Of a DNA stretch of 64,000 nucleotides, positions 20,905 through 30,956 are shown one piece after another. Numbering within the stretch: the first letter of the stretch is position 1; each line of letters opens with the position of its first letter. The DNA is taken from assembly GCA_949752745.1 (NCBI GenBank), contig OX457029.1, positions 41,728,500 through 41,792,499 on the forward strand, given 5' to 3'. This stretch comes from Protula sp. h YS-2021 (lineage: Eukaryota > Annelida > Polychaeta > Sabellida > Serpulidae). The notes under the pieces were generated by a model. That model searched no databases and was not told where the DNA came from. It saw nothing but the letters and a program-made list of their open reading frames with translations. A program made the position numbers and the translations under genes.

Positions 20905-22203
20905 GTGAAGGTCGAAGAAGTAAACTCGGAACAGCTTATTGCGCTCCAAACCGAAGACGAGACACTTCAGAAGTTCTTCGGCCGTGCGAAAGAGAAGACG
21001 GTGTTCTCTTCAAGAACAGGAGCTACATATCGTTTTGCCATCAAGAATCGGATATTGACGAGGTATTACTACCACAAGCAGGGCGACATTGAAGTTAAGC
21101 TTAAGCAGACAATGGTGCCGAAACAGCTCAGAGAACGCGCCATGTCTCTCGCACACGAAGCGATTGTTGGCGGACACTTGGGGACAAAGAAAACGACCGA
21201 ACGGATCACCACGAACTTGTATTGGCCTGGAATTGACTCGGACGTGAAACGTTTCTGCCAATCCTGCGATGTCTGCAAAGTACCATGCCGAAAGGCAGAG
21301 TACAGAAAGTGCCTCTAGGAGAGATGCCGATCATCGATGTGCCTTCGATCGCGTAGCAGTGGACTTGATTGGACCGCTTGCCCCTGTTTCAGACAGAGGA
21401 CATCGTTACATTCTAACCGTGGTGGATTATGCGACCAGATACTCCGAAGCAGTTCCTTTGAAGCGAATTGACACGGAGACGGTCGCGGAAGCCTTATTGA
21501 GCATATTTTGCAGGGTCGGTTTCCCCAAAGATGTGTTGAGCGACAGAGGTGTGCAATTCATTTCCGACTTGATGCGAGAAGTTTCACGATTGATATCGGT
21601 CAAGCAGCTTTTTACCACTCCGTAAAACCCCAAGTGTAACGGACTGTGCGAGAAAATAAACGGAGTACTGAAGAACATGCTGAAGAAGATGTGTCAAGAA
21701 TGCCCAAAAGACTGGAACAGATATTTGCCAGCTGTTCTGTACGCCTATCGAGAAGTGCCCCAAGCAAGTACTGGATTCTCGCCGTTCGAACTGCTGTACG
21801 GTCGAAAGGTGCGCGGTCCGCTGGACATACTCAAAGACTGTGGGCGGACGATGACATGCCGGAAGAAGTGGTGAACACTTACTAGTATGTGGCGGATCTG
21901 CGCAACAGACTTGAAGAGACGTGTCGTATTGCAAGAAAAAGTTTGCTAGAAGCGCAAGGAGTGGCGAAGCATCACTACGACAAGAAGGCCAGGGACAGAC
22001 GCTTTGCAGTGGGAGAGAAGGTGTACCTACTTTTACCTACCGATACAAACAAGCTCCTTCTGCAATGGAAAGGCCCTTACGCTGTAACGAAAGTACTGGG
22101 CCGCATGGATTACGAAATAGACGTCGCCGGGAAAAGGAAAGTACCACACCAATCTGCTGAAAAAGTGTGTGCAACGCGCAGAAGACGAAGAGCAGAAAAT
22201 TGA
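20905..22203 (+). pseudogene. pol: Integrase, located upstream of RT
   Basis: The N-terminal zinc domain has HEAIVGGHLGTKKT (His codons 21154 and 21175) and CQSCDVC (21255-21275). After a stop near 21316, the catalytic core has Asp in 'VAVDLIGPL' (21362), Asp in 'VLSDRGVQF' (21542) and Glu in 'GLCEKINGVLK' (21650), giving D,D(35)E spacing. A TAA at ~21623 splits the core just before the Glu. The C-terminal GPY/F module is seen in QWKGPYAVTKVLGRMDYEID (~22050-22125). The family joins element cDNA to host DNA. All key catalytic residues survive, but the reading frame is broken at least three times. It is followed, not preceded, by RT. Confidence 0.88.
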
Positions 22204-22329
22204 TGAAGATATTGACGAGTTTGTAGGCTCGCTCGTATCGCCGTTATTGACGAGGAAGAACCGCCGGACGAAGATCGGGAACCACCGCTACATCTGCCAA
22301 CCACGGAACAGCAGAAAACATACAAAGAC

Positions 22330-23234
22330 GTGCATATCGGCCCGGATTTGACTGAGTCCGAACGTTCCAAGGTAAATGCAGTACTCGAGGAATTCCAGGA
22401 TATTTTCTCTGACGTTCCCAAACTCACAAATCTTGGAGAGCACAAGATAGAGCTGACGACAACAGAATCGATCCGTGTGAGACCGTACGCTGTTCCTTTC
22501 GCAAAACGCAAAGCGATCGACGACGAGGTCGAGAAGATGCTCAAAGCCGGCATTATTGAAGAGTGCGCGTCAAAATACAGTTCGCCGGTGGTCCTCGTCA
22601 AGAAGAAAGACGGATCGAATCGATTTTGCATTGATTTCAGAAGACTGAACACGATCACGAACTTTGACAACGAACCAATGAAAAATTACGAAGATATCAT
22701 GGCACGGATCGGAACCGACAAAATCTTCTCGAAAATTGATTTTTCAAACGGATATTGGCAGATACCGATGGCCGAGGATTACAAACGCTACACGGCTTTC
22801 ACTACATAGATTGCATTGTTCTTTAGATCCCTTTCAACTGCTATGGTCATATCGGGATCCCCCTGCCAAATTATACTGAAATGGGGCATTCCAGCCCTCC
22901 TTCTAACCCTTACATGTAAAGTGCCTCACAGGGTAGCAAGGAGGAGTCCCAATTTTAAAGTCTTAGGAATGACCCGACCGGGGTTTGAACCCACGATCTT
23001 CCAGTCTCGAGGCGGGCACTCTAACCACTGGGCCACCGAGGCTGGTCCACTTCATCGAGAGGAACGTTTCAGTTCACGAGGAATCCATTTGGCCTGATCT
23101 ACGCCGAGGCGAAGTTCAATCGTGTGATGCGTAAGATGTTGACAGGCCTGTGCAACGTCGACAACTATGTTGACGATCTCTTACCACACACGGCGACGTG
23201 GAAGGAACACATGAAGACGTTACGCGAGTAGTTC
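22330..23234 (+). pseudogene. pol: Reverse transcriptase, interrupted by a SINE
   Basis: 22330-22807 encodes the fingers and palm: 'RPYAVPFAKRKAIDDEVEKM', 'SSPVVLVKKKDGSNRFCIDF' and 'FSKIDFSNGYWQIPM', which holds a catalytic Asp. The ORF is cut at 22808 by a 240-bp SINE. RT resumes at ~23050 with 'QFTRNPFGLIYAEAKF' and the YVDD box at 23165-23176, then a TAG near 23229. Motif sequence is Ty3/gypsy-like. The left breakpoint of the 3.8 kb tandem duplication lies at 23195, just after YVDD, so the second copy lacks the RT active site. Confidence 0.88.
22808..23047 (-). mobile_element. tRNA-derived SINE, copy 2, inside RT
   Basis: Same family as 14094-14334, with A box and B box on the minus strand. 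Flanking near-duplications CACTACAT (22800-22807) and CACTTCAT (23048-23055) differ at one base. The insertion postdates the retrotransposon and abolishes its RT frame. Confidence 0.92.
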
Positions 23235-23238
23235 GTTC

Positions 23239-23846
23239 GCATCCGTGATGCCTGACTCACTGTACGTCCGACAAAGTGCTTCATCGGATACTCTGACATC
23301 GGTTTCATTTGACACGTCATCGGCAATGGAACGGACGAGAAAGTGGAAAGGATCCGAGATGCTCCGCGGCCCCAAATTAAGAAACAAGTGCGTTCGTTTC
23401 TTGGGATGGCCGGATTTTACAGAAAATTCATTCCGAATTTCGCTGAAGTCGCCGCGCCGCTAATCGACTTGACGCGGAAGAAACAACAATCCAAAGTGGA
23501 GTGGGGCCAGAGTCAGGAACGTGCGTTTCGCAAGCTGAAACACCTGATGACCAGCACGCCCATAATCCGATTACCCCACCTTTACGAACAGTTCATAATG
23601 CGCACTGACGCATCGGACAATGGTCTCGGTGCGATTTTACTGCAAGAACACGAAGATGGTGTGTTTCCCGTCGCGTTCGCCAGTCGGAAGCTGCTCCCCC
23701 GCGAGCAGAATTGTTCCGTCATCGAAAGAGAGTGTTTGACAATCGTATTTGCAGTTTAACGTTCCGCAAAGTTTATGTACGGAACGCATTTTGTCCTCGA
23801 GACGGATCACGCACCACTCGCATACCCTAAGAACAGTAAAAAATGA
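23239..23846 (+). pseudogene. pol: RT thumb/RNase H, duplicate copy 1
   Basis: Includes 'QVRSFLGMAGFYRKFIPNFA' (RT connection, Ty3/gypsy signature) and an RNase H start 'MRTDASDNGLGAILLQ' with its first catalytic Asp. 'VIERECLTIVFAV' follows, then an in-frame TAA at 23757-23759, and finally 'THFVLETDHAPLAYPKNSKK'. No integrase follows: the frame ends about 340 bp before the 3' LTR. The stop is private to this copy; copy 2 has a Glu codon there. Confidence 0.85.
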
Positions 23847-24170
23847 CAGTGCGAGGTAATGCGATGGGCGCTGGCGCTACAGAGCTATGCGCTTACGATG
23901 AGGTTCATCAAGGCAGCAGAGTCGGCAGTGACTTTTCTGACATTTTTTGACGTTCTGTGTAAATTGTGACCTGTATTGTTTTTTGTGACACTTTCGTGAA
24001 CATATAGCACCCATCTTCCGAAATTGAACATTTTATGTGTGGGTTTAAAGGTTTTTATGGAACATTTCCATTTTGAGTCTTTTTAGGAATTTTTGTATAG
24101 GTTTGTGATTAAAGTGTTAAAACGCGTTCGCATACCCTAGGTGATAACAAAAAAAACTTTGGTGTTTTAC

Positions 24171-24183
24171 CGGAGCGGGGGTT
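24171..24183 (+). other. Polypurine-like tract before the 3' LTR
   Basis: GGAGCGGGGG followed by TT lies directly before the TGTTAG LTR start at 24184. Its duplicate lies before 28000. It is the expected position of the plus-strand primer; the interrupting C and TT are atypical. Confidence 0.55.
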
Positions 24184-24581
24184 TGTTAGGGTATGCAAAA
24201 GTAATTTTCTGGACATGCATGTGTTGTTGCCGCGTCGTGTGTGAATGTGTGGTCTTTTGAGTGTTCTGAACGTGTTTCTGATTCAGTTTGTGTCCCACTG
24301 TGGTTGTTATGGTGTGGGATGCGTCTGCTTTGTGAGAATGAAGAAAAGCGCTCCTAAGCGCCATCGTTTCTCTTCATGCGATGTGAAATTATGAAAAGTC
24401 GAGTGAATTTGCCGGGAAACTGTTTATGTGTTGCATTGGGCATAAAGCGTGACAGGTCTGCGGGGATAGGTTGAGGATTTGGGGGGGGGGGATCTTGGTG
24501 TAGTGAACACGTTGGTGCTAATTTCAAGTTTGTTTGAAGTCCATTTGATAGATCTTGCAGTATTTTAAAGTTTACTTATAT
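24184..24581 (+). repeat. 3' LTR, first part (duplicate copy 1)
   Basis: Starts TGTTAGGGTATGC and aligns with 18124-18440 of the 5' LTR. It breaks after TTTACTTATAT, where the 5' LTR continues GTCAAGTATATTGGG. Confidence 0.9.
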
Positions 24582-24819
24582 CAGTGTTGCCACGGAATCA
24601 TCAAGAAAAAAAGGATAAAAAAGGATAAAAAAGGATAAATTTGAGAAAAAAAAGTATGAAAAAAAGGATAATTAATATTTAGCTGAAAATCGAGAAAACA
24701 TTAATGTTAACCATATTGTATCATTTTTTTGTAATTTATAATGCTCGTTTTCACAGCGATAAAAAAATTTGCATACCTGATTGTACTTTACAAATTTATA
24801 AAGGAATCCGCTCACATTG

Positions 24820-26030
24820 TGCCAAAAGAAGCGTTTTGAAAATTGGCTAGTAAATATTTTTAAATGTCCCCGTTTAGCGGATCGCCAAAATAAGTATTTT
24901 TTCAAGAGAGGCCTACCTAGAGAATAAATGTTCAAAATTTGAAAGGAATCCGATCGAAATTGTGGAAGAAGAAGCATTTTGAAAATTAGACACAAAACAT
25001 TTAAAAAATGCCCCCCATTTAGCCATTTTTTATCGGATCGCCAAAATGAGTAATTTTTCAAAAGAGGCCTACCTCACAAACTTCGAAGAAAATCTGATCA
25101 AAATCGTCTGAGAAGAAGCATTCTGAAAATTGGCAAACGAAAAAGTTTAAATCCCCCCCTCCCAATTTAGCCAGTTTTTGGCGGATCGCCAAAAAAAAAC
25201 AAATTTTTAAAGAGAGGCTACCTGGAGAACATTCGTATAACAGTTGAGAGGAATCCAATCAAAACTGACGGAGAAGAAGCATTTTAAGTAGGGTTCGCAA
25301 TTTTGAGCAAAATACTGAGTCGGGACTCGGTGCTTTTTCGTCGAGCGGGACTCGGGATTGGCATGGCCAGTTTTCTATGCAAGAAATTATTAAAACTTAC
25401 TTTATTCTGCTTTGTTATTTATTTAGCGCTCACCTGTTCTTCCATGACAGCAAAATGTTTGCCATCTAAGTGGAGTTTTAGAGTCGAAGTAGAATGACCT
25501 TTGTTACCCTATATCCCATCACAAATAAGGCACTGAGCCTTTTCATCTGGAAGTTTTTTGGAACTGACCAATTAGAAACCAAAGGTCAAACAGCATCTTA
25601 CACATAACTCTTTAATCTCTAAAAGCTACGGCACATAAACTTAAATTGCAATCAGGCCTGTACTCATATCTTCTCAAGCCCCCCCTTTCACAAACTAACC
25701 TGATGAAATACAATCTCTCGTGCGCGTTTGCGCATTTGATAAGAGAATCAGTGGCTTGGTAAGAGATACACCCCTTTCCCTATTACTCCGTTATGAATAG
25801 GAAAATATTTTGCCAAGACTGCATTCACAGACAGTTAAATAAATAAAATATCAATTCATAAAAAGTTCGTTTGGCTCGACATACCCGAGTCGAGGCTCGA
25901 AAGAAACGAACGGGACTCGATTGCGAACCCTAATTTTAAGTAACAGTTTACACATGTACATACGTACATACAGACGACGTATCCCCTCTATTGATGTGAT
26001 AAGACCAGCCCGACATAGTCGGCTGGTCTA
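24820..26030 (+). repeat. Family D array with terminal hairpin, inside the composite insertion
   Basis: Four family D units (24820-25290), interrupted at 25290 by a MITE and resuming at 25933 with TTTTAAGTAACAG. After a CATACGTACATACAGACGAC stretch it ends in a ~12-bp-stem hairpin (26002-26029). The array at 37560-39300 ends in relatives of the same hairpin, so this is a D-family right terminus. Confidence 0.8.
25290..25932. mobile_element. AGGGTTCGCAA-TIR MITE, copy 1 (~640 bp)
   Basis: Inverted ends AGGGTTCGCAA and TTGCGAACCCT extend imperfectly into GACTCG-rich subterminal repeats. It is flanked by ATTTTAAGT (25281-25289 and 25933-25941). The uninterrupted site is recognisable in the D-family consensus near 38310. 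No transposase. TIR style and an 8-9-bp duplication suggest a hAT-like MITE. Confidence 0.85.
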
Positions 26031-26090
26031 AAAAAAAAGGTGTGTACGTACTTTATCGATGATCCCTAGGGACATGCAACTCAAAAATAT

Positions 26091-26774
26091 GAATCCCGGT
26101 CTTCTGTCCCACCCCGATCAACTGCCCCCTTTTTTCGCAACCCGGTCGACTGCCCCCCTTCAAAGTGGAGGGGTGGTCATTGCCCCCCCCCCACCCCCCC
26201 ACCCTCCATGTACTATTTTTTCTATGGTTCTTGGCTTACAAAGACACAAAAAATAAAATTATATTTATTTTATTGAATGTATTGCAACTCGATAAATTGC
26301 AATACACCAATAGGAAACCAATTGCAATTAGAATTGCAATTAGTTTAGGGTTCAGTCTCTCCTAAGATCAATATTGGTGAATAGATCAATCGTTTCTTAC
26401 ATCCCTGTTACTGAGCGACAATGAACAGATCAATCGTTCTTTATATCTATTTTAACCAGCTACAAAGAACTGATCAATCGTCTCTTAGATATCTTTTTGT
26501 TCAGAGACGATGAATAGAGGAATAGCTTTGCACATCTCTTTATTTTAACCGGAGTTAAAAATCAATGAAGATCAACTGTTTCAGAAACGAAGTAGACGGG
26601 AAAATCACAATTGCCTATTTTTTTAAAGAATATTTTCCACTAAAATAAAAGGGGGGCAGATGACCATCCCGTCAAATTGCAGGGGGGGGGGGGGGGACAG
26701 TCCACCGGGTTGCAAAAGGGGGGGCAGTTGACTGGGGGGGGCAGTTGATCGGGGGGGGCAGATGACCGTATACC
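26091..26774. mobile_element. G-rich-TIR MITE, copy 1 (684 bp)
   Basis: Ends are ~110-bp imperfect inverted repeats built from GGGGGGCAGTTGATCGGGG-type modules. The left arm is C-rich and the right arm G-rich. It is flanked by an exact 9-bp duplication CAAAAATAT (26082-26090 and 26775-26783). The interior has TTGCAAT inverted repeats and a ~55-bp GATCAATCGTTTCTT repeat (four units, 26360-26520). G-runs of 7-15 imply strong G-quadruplex potential. Confidence 0.85.
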
Positions 26775-27004
26775 CAAAAATATAGATTAAAGTTATTGAA
26801 AATATTTCAAGAAATAAAAAGTACTTTAACATAATTTAGAATACTGGATATTTTACAGTGTGATAAGATACTGATTACGTTAACGGAATATATGTTTCAA
26901 TTCCACGAAAAAGCACCCTTTTTCTACAGATGTATTGATTTTAACAATAGATGCTGCAAAAAAATTGGAAATTACATATAGATACAGTATAAGAGAGGTT
27001 AATA

Positions 27005-27009
27005 GAGAG
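27005..27009 (+). other. Duplication junction with 5-bp filler
   Basis: The left copy ends ...GTTAATA and the right copy begins GACGTGGAAGG. Between them are ~5 bases (GAGAG) present at neither parental boundary; the nearby AAGAGAGG may be their template. Parental sequences: GTTAATATTATGG (30824-) on the right and ACACGGCGACGTGG on the left. Confidence 0.8.
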
Positions 27010-27053
27010 GACGTGGAAGGAACACATGAAGACGTTACGCGAGTAGTTCGTTC

Positions 27054-27661
27054 GCATCCGTGATGCTTGACTCACTGTACGTCCGACAAAGTGCTTCATC
27101 GGATACTCTGACATCGGTTTCATTTGACACGTCATCGGCAATGGAACGGACGAGAAAGTGGAAAGGATCCGAGATGCTCCGCGGCCCCAAATTAAGAAAC
27201 AAGTGCGTTCGTTTCTTGGGATGGCCGGATTTTACAGAAAATTCATTCCGAATTTCGCTGAAGTCGCCGCGCCGCTAATCGACTTGACGCGGAAGAAACA
27301 ACCATCCAAAGTGGAGTGGGGCCAGAGTCAGGAACGTGCGTTTCGCAAGCTGAAACACCTGATGACCAGCGCGCCCATAATCCGATTACCCCACCTTTAC
27401 GAACAGTTCATAATGCGCACTGACGCATCGGACAATGGTCTCGGTGCGATTTTACTGCAAGAACACGAAGATGGTGTGTTTCCCGTCGCGTTCGCCAGTC
27501 GGAAGCTGCTCCCCCGCGAGCAGAATTGTTCCGTCATCGAAAGAGAGTGTTTGACAATCGTATTTGCAGTTGAACGTTCCGCAAAGTTTATGTACGGAAC
27601 GCATTTTGTCCTCGAGACGGATCACGCACCACTCGCATACCCTAAGAACAGTAAAAAATGA
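27054..27661 (+). pseudogene. pol: RT thumb/RNase H, duplicate copy 2
   Basis: Same protein as 23239-23846, but the frame is open from 27158 to 27661, with 'AVERSAKFMYGTHF' where copy 1 has a stop. It lacks the upstream RT palm and YVDD box, so it is an orphan fragment. The open frame is best explained as the ancestral state with the stop in copy 1 being newer. Confidence 0.85.
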
Positions 27662-27999
27662 CAGTGCGAGGTAATGCGATGGGCGCTGGCGCTACAGAGC
27701 TATGCGCTTACGATGAGGTTCATCAAGGCAGCAGAGTCGGCAGTGACTTTTCTGACATTTTTTGACGTTCTGTGTAAATTGTGACCTGTATTGTTTTTTG
27801 TGACACTTTCGTGAACATATAGCACCCATCTTCCGAAATTGAACATTTTATGTGTGGGTTTAAAGGTTTTTATGGAACATTTCCATTTTGAGTCTTTTTA
27901 GGAATTTTTGTATAGGTTTGTGATTAAAGTGTTAAAACGCGTTCGCATACCCTAGGTGATAACAAAAAAAAACTTTGGTGTTTTACCGGAGCGGGGGTT

Positions 28000-28398
28000 T
28001 GTTAGGGTATGCAAAAGTAATTTTCTGGACATGCATGTGTTGTTGCCGCGTCGTGTGTGAATGTGTGGTCTTTTGAGTGTTCTGAACGTGTTTCTGATTC
28101 AGTTTGTGTCCCACTGTGGTTGTTATGGTGTGGGATGCGTCTGCTTTGTGAGAATGAAGAAAAGCGCTCCTAAGCGCCATCGTTTCTCTTCATGCGATGT
28201 GAAATTATGAAAAGTCGAGTGAATTTGCCGGGAAACTGTTTATGTGTTGCATTGGGCATAAAGCGTGACAGGTCTGCGGGGATAGGTTGAGGATTTGGGG
28301 GGGGGGGGATCTTGGTGTAGTGAACACGTTGGTGCTAATTTCAAGTTTGTTTGAAGTCCATTTGATAGATCTTGCAGTATTTTAAAGTTTACTTATAT
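28000..28398 (+). repeat. 3' LTR, first part (duplicate copy 2)
   Basis: Duplicate of 24184-24581, including the TGTTAG start and the break after TTTACTTATAT. Confidence 0.9.
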
Positions 28399-29107
28399 CA
28401 GTGTTGCCACGGAATCATCAAGAAAAAAAGGATAAAAAAGGATAAAAAAGGATAAATTTGAGAAAAAAAAGTATGAAAAAAAGGATAATTAATATTTAGC
28501 TGAAAATCGAGAAAACATTAATGTTAACCATATTGTATCATTTTTTTGTAATTTATAATGCTCGTTTTCACAGCGATAAAAAAATTTGCATACCTGATTG
28601 TACTTTACAAATTTATAAAGGAATCCGCTCACATTGTGCCAAAAGAAGCGTTTTGAAAATTGGCTAGTAAATATTTTTAAATGTCCCCGTTTAGCGGATC
28701 GCCAAAATAAGTATTTTTTCAAGAGAGGCCTACCTAGAGAATAAATGTTCAAAATTTGAAAGGAATCCGATCGAAATTGTGGAAGAAGAAGCATTTTGAA
28801 AATTAGACACAAAACATTTAAAAAATGCCCCCCATTTAGCCATTTTTTATCGGATCGCCAAAATGAGTAATTTTTCAAAAGAGGCCTACCTCACAAACTT
28901 CGAAGAAAATCTGATCAAAATCGTCTGAGAAGAAGCATTCTGAAAATTGGCAAACGAAAAATTTTAAATCCCCCCCTCCCAATTTAGCCAGTTTTTGGCG
29001 GATCGCCAAAAAAAAAACAAATTTTTAAAGAGAGGCTACCTGGAGAACATTCGTATAACAGTTGAGAGGAATCCAATCAAAACTGACGGAGAAGAAGCAT
29101 TTTAAGT

Positions 29108-29750
29108 AGGGTTCGCAATTTTGAGCAAAATACTGAGTCGGGACTCGGTGCTTTTTCGTCGAGCGGGACTCGGGATTGGCATGGCCAGTTTTCTATGCAA
29201 GAAATTATTAAAACTTACTTTATTCTGCTTTGTTATTTATTTAGCGCTCACCTGTTCTTCCATGACAGCAAAATGTTTGCCATCTAAGTGGAGTTTTAGA
29301 GTCGAAGTAGAATGACCTTTGTTACCCTATATCCCATCACAAATAAGGCACTGAGCCTTTTCATCTGGAAGTTTTTTGGAACTGACCAATTAGAAACCAA
29401 AGGTCAAACAGCATCTTACACATAACTCTTTAATCTCTAAAAGCTACGGCACATAAACTTAAATTGCAATCAGGCCTGTACTCATATCTTCTCAAGCCCC
29501 CCCTTTCACAAACTAACCTGCTGAAATACAATCTCTCGTGCGCGTTTGCGCATTTGATAAGAGAATCAGTGGCTTGGTAAGAGATACACCCCTTTCCCTA
29601 TTACTCCGTTATGAATAGGAAAATATTTTGCCAAGACTGCATTCACAGACAGTTAAATAAATAAAATATCAATTCATAAAAAGTTCGTTTGGCTCGACAT
29701 ACCCGAGTCGAGGCTCGAAAGAAACGAACGGGACTCGATTGCGAACCCTA
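29108..29750. mobile_element. AGGGTTCGCAA-TIR MITE, copy 2
   Basis: Duplicate of 25290-25932 carried by the 3.8 kb duplication, with the same ATTTTAAGT flanks (right one at 29751-29759). Confidence 0.85.
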
Positions 29751-29908
29751 ATTTTAAGTAACAGTTTACACATGTACATACGTACATACAGACGACGGAT
29801 CCCCTCTATTGATGTGATAAGACCAGCCCGACATAGTCGGCTGGTCTAAAAAAAAAGGTGTGTACGTACTTTATCGATGATCCCTAGGGACATGCAACTC
29901 AAAAATAT

Positions 29909-30599
29909 GAATCCCGGTCTTCTGTCCCACCCCGATCAACTGCCCCCTTTTTTCGCAACCCGGTCGACTGCCCCCCTTCAAAGTGGAGGGGTGGTCATTG
30001 CCCCCCCCCCCACCCCCCCCCCCCACCCTCCATGTACTATTTTTTCTATGGTTCTTGGCTTACAAAGACACAAAAAATAAAATTATATTTATTTTATTGA
30101 ATGTATTGCAACTCGATAAATTGCAATACACCAATAGGAAACCAATTGCAATTAGAATTGCAATTAGTTTAGGGTTCAGTCTCTCCTAAGATCAATATTG
30201 GTGAATAGATCAATCGTTTCTTACATCCCTGTTACTGAGCGACAATGAACAGATCAATCGTTCTTTATATCTATTTTAACCAGCTACAAAGAACTGATCA
30301 ATCGTCTCTTAGATATCTTTTTGTTCAGAGACGATGAATAGAGGAATAGCTTTGCACATCTCTTTATTTTAACCGGAGTTAAAAATCAATGAAGATCAAC
30401 TGTTTCAGAAACGAAGTAGACGGGAAAATCACAATTGCCTATTTTTTTAAAGAATATTTTCCACTAAAATAAAAGGGGGGCAGATGACCATCCCGTCAAA
30501 TTGCAGGGGGGGGGGACAGTCCACCGGGTTGCAAAAGGGGGGGCAGTTGACTGGGGGGGGGGGCAGTTGATCGGGGGGGGGGGCAGATGACCGTATACC
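29909..30599. mobile_element. G-rich-TIR MITE, copy 2 (691 bp)
   Basis: Duplicate of 26091-26774 with the CAAAAATAT flanks at 29900-29908 and 30600-30608. It differs mainly in C- and G-run lengths. Confidence 0.85.
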
Positions 30600-30956
30600 C
30601 AAAAATATAGATTAAAGTTATTGAAAATATTTCAAGAAATAAAAAGTACTTTAACATAATTTAGAATACTGGATATTTTACAGTGTGATAAGATACTGAT
30701 TACGTTAACGGAATATATGTTTCAATTCCACGAAAAAGCACCCTTTTTCTACAGATGTATTGATTTTAACAATAGACGCTGCAAAAAAATTGGAAATTAC
30801 ATATAGATACAGTATAAGAGAGGTTAATATTATGGCCTTATCAAGGGTTATGACTAGGGTGAGAAAAAATTCTAGCAGAAAAATAAACATATAACTAAAT
30901 AGGAAAAAATAGTATTTTGAACGAGAAAAAAATGGAAAAAAGTATAAAAAAAGTAT

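Larger units (their letters stand above)
23195..27004 (+). repeat. 3.8 kb tandem duplication, left copy
   Basis: Near-identical to 27010-30829 (offset 3815 at the left end). I count about eight substitutions plus homopolymer-length changes, about 0.2-0.3% divergence. It spans RNase H, the 3' untranslated region, the first 398 bp of the 3' LTR and most of the composite insertion. Confidence 0.95.
24582..27004 (+). mobile_element. Composite insertion in the 3' LTR (left copy, incomplete)
   Basis: Starts CAGTGTTGCCACGG, then four AAAAAAGGAT-type repeats. It contains a family D array, the hairpin AGACCAGCC...GGCTGGTCT (26002-26029), an AGGGTTCGCAA-TIR MITE and a G-rich-TIR MITE. It is truncated by the duplication junction. 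Confidence 0.8.
27010..30829 (+). repeat. 3.8 kb tandem duplication, right copy
   Basis: Same content and orientation as the left copy. It continues past the duplication end into the rest of the insertion (30830-30956) and the second half of the 3' LTR, so this copy keeps the original right-hand context. The left copy keeps the original left-hand context. Confidence 0.95.
28399..30956 (+). mobile_element. Composite insertion in the 3' LTR (complete copy, ~2.56 kb)
   Basis: From CAGTGTTGCCACGG to a right end made of AAAAAAGTAT repeats (30938-30956), after which the LTR resumes at GTCAAGTATATTGG. Comparison with the uninterrupted 5' LTR places the insertion after TTTACTTATAT, with at most a 3-bp TAT duplication. 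The right end lacks an obvious GTGGCAAC-type inverted repeat, unlike the 12537-16343 element. Confidence 0.8.

Noticed and set aside
22110..22670. 186-codon minus-strand ORF
   Set aside because: It is antisense to the integrase C-terminus and RT, which have clear motifs on the plus strand.
24000..30900. Assembly artefact as sole explanation of the 3.8 kb duplication
   Set aside because: It is not excluded, but the unique right-hand continuation of copy 2, the ~5-bp filler at the junction and the scattered substitutions favour a genuine tandem duplication.
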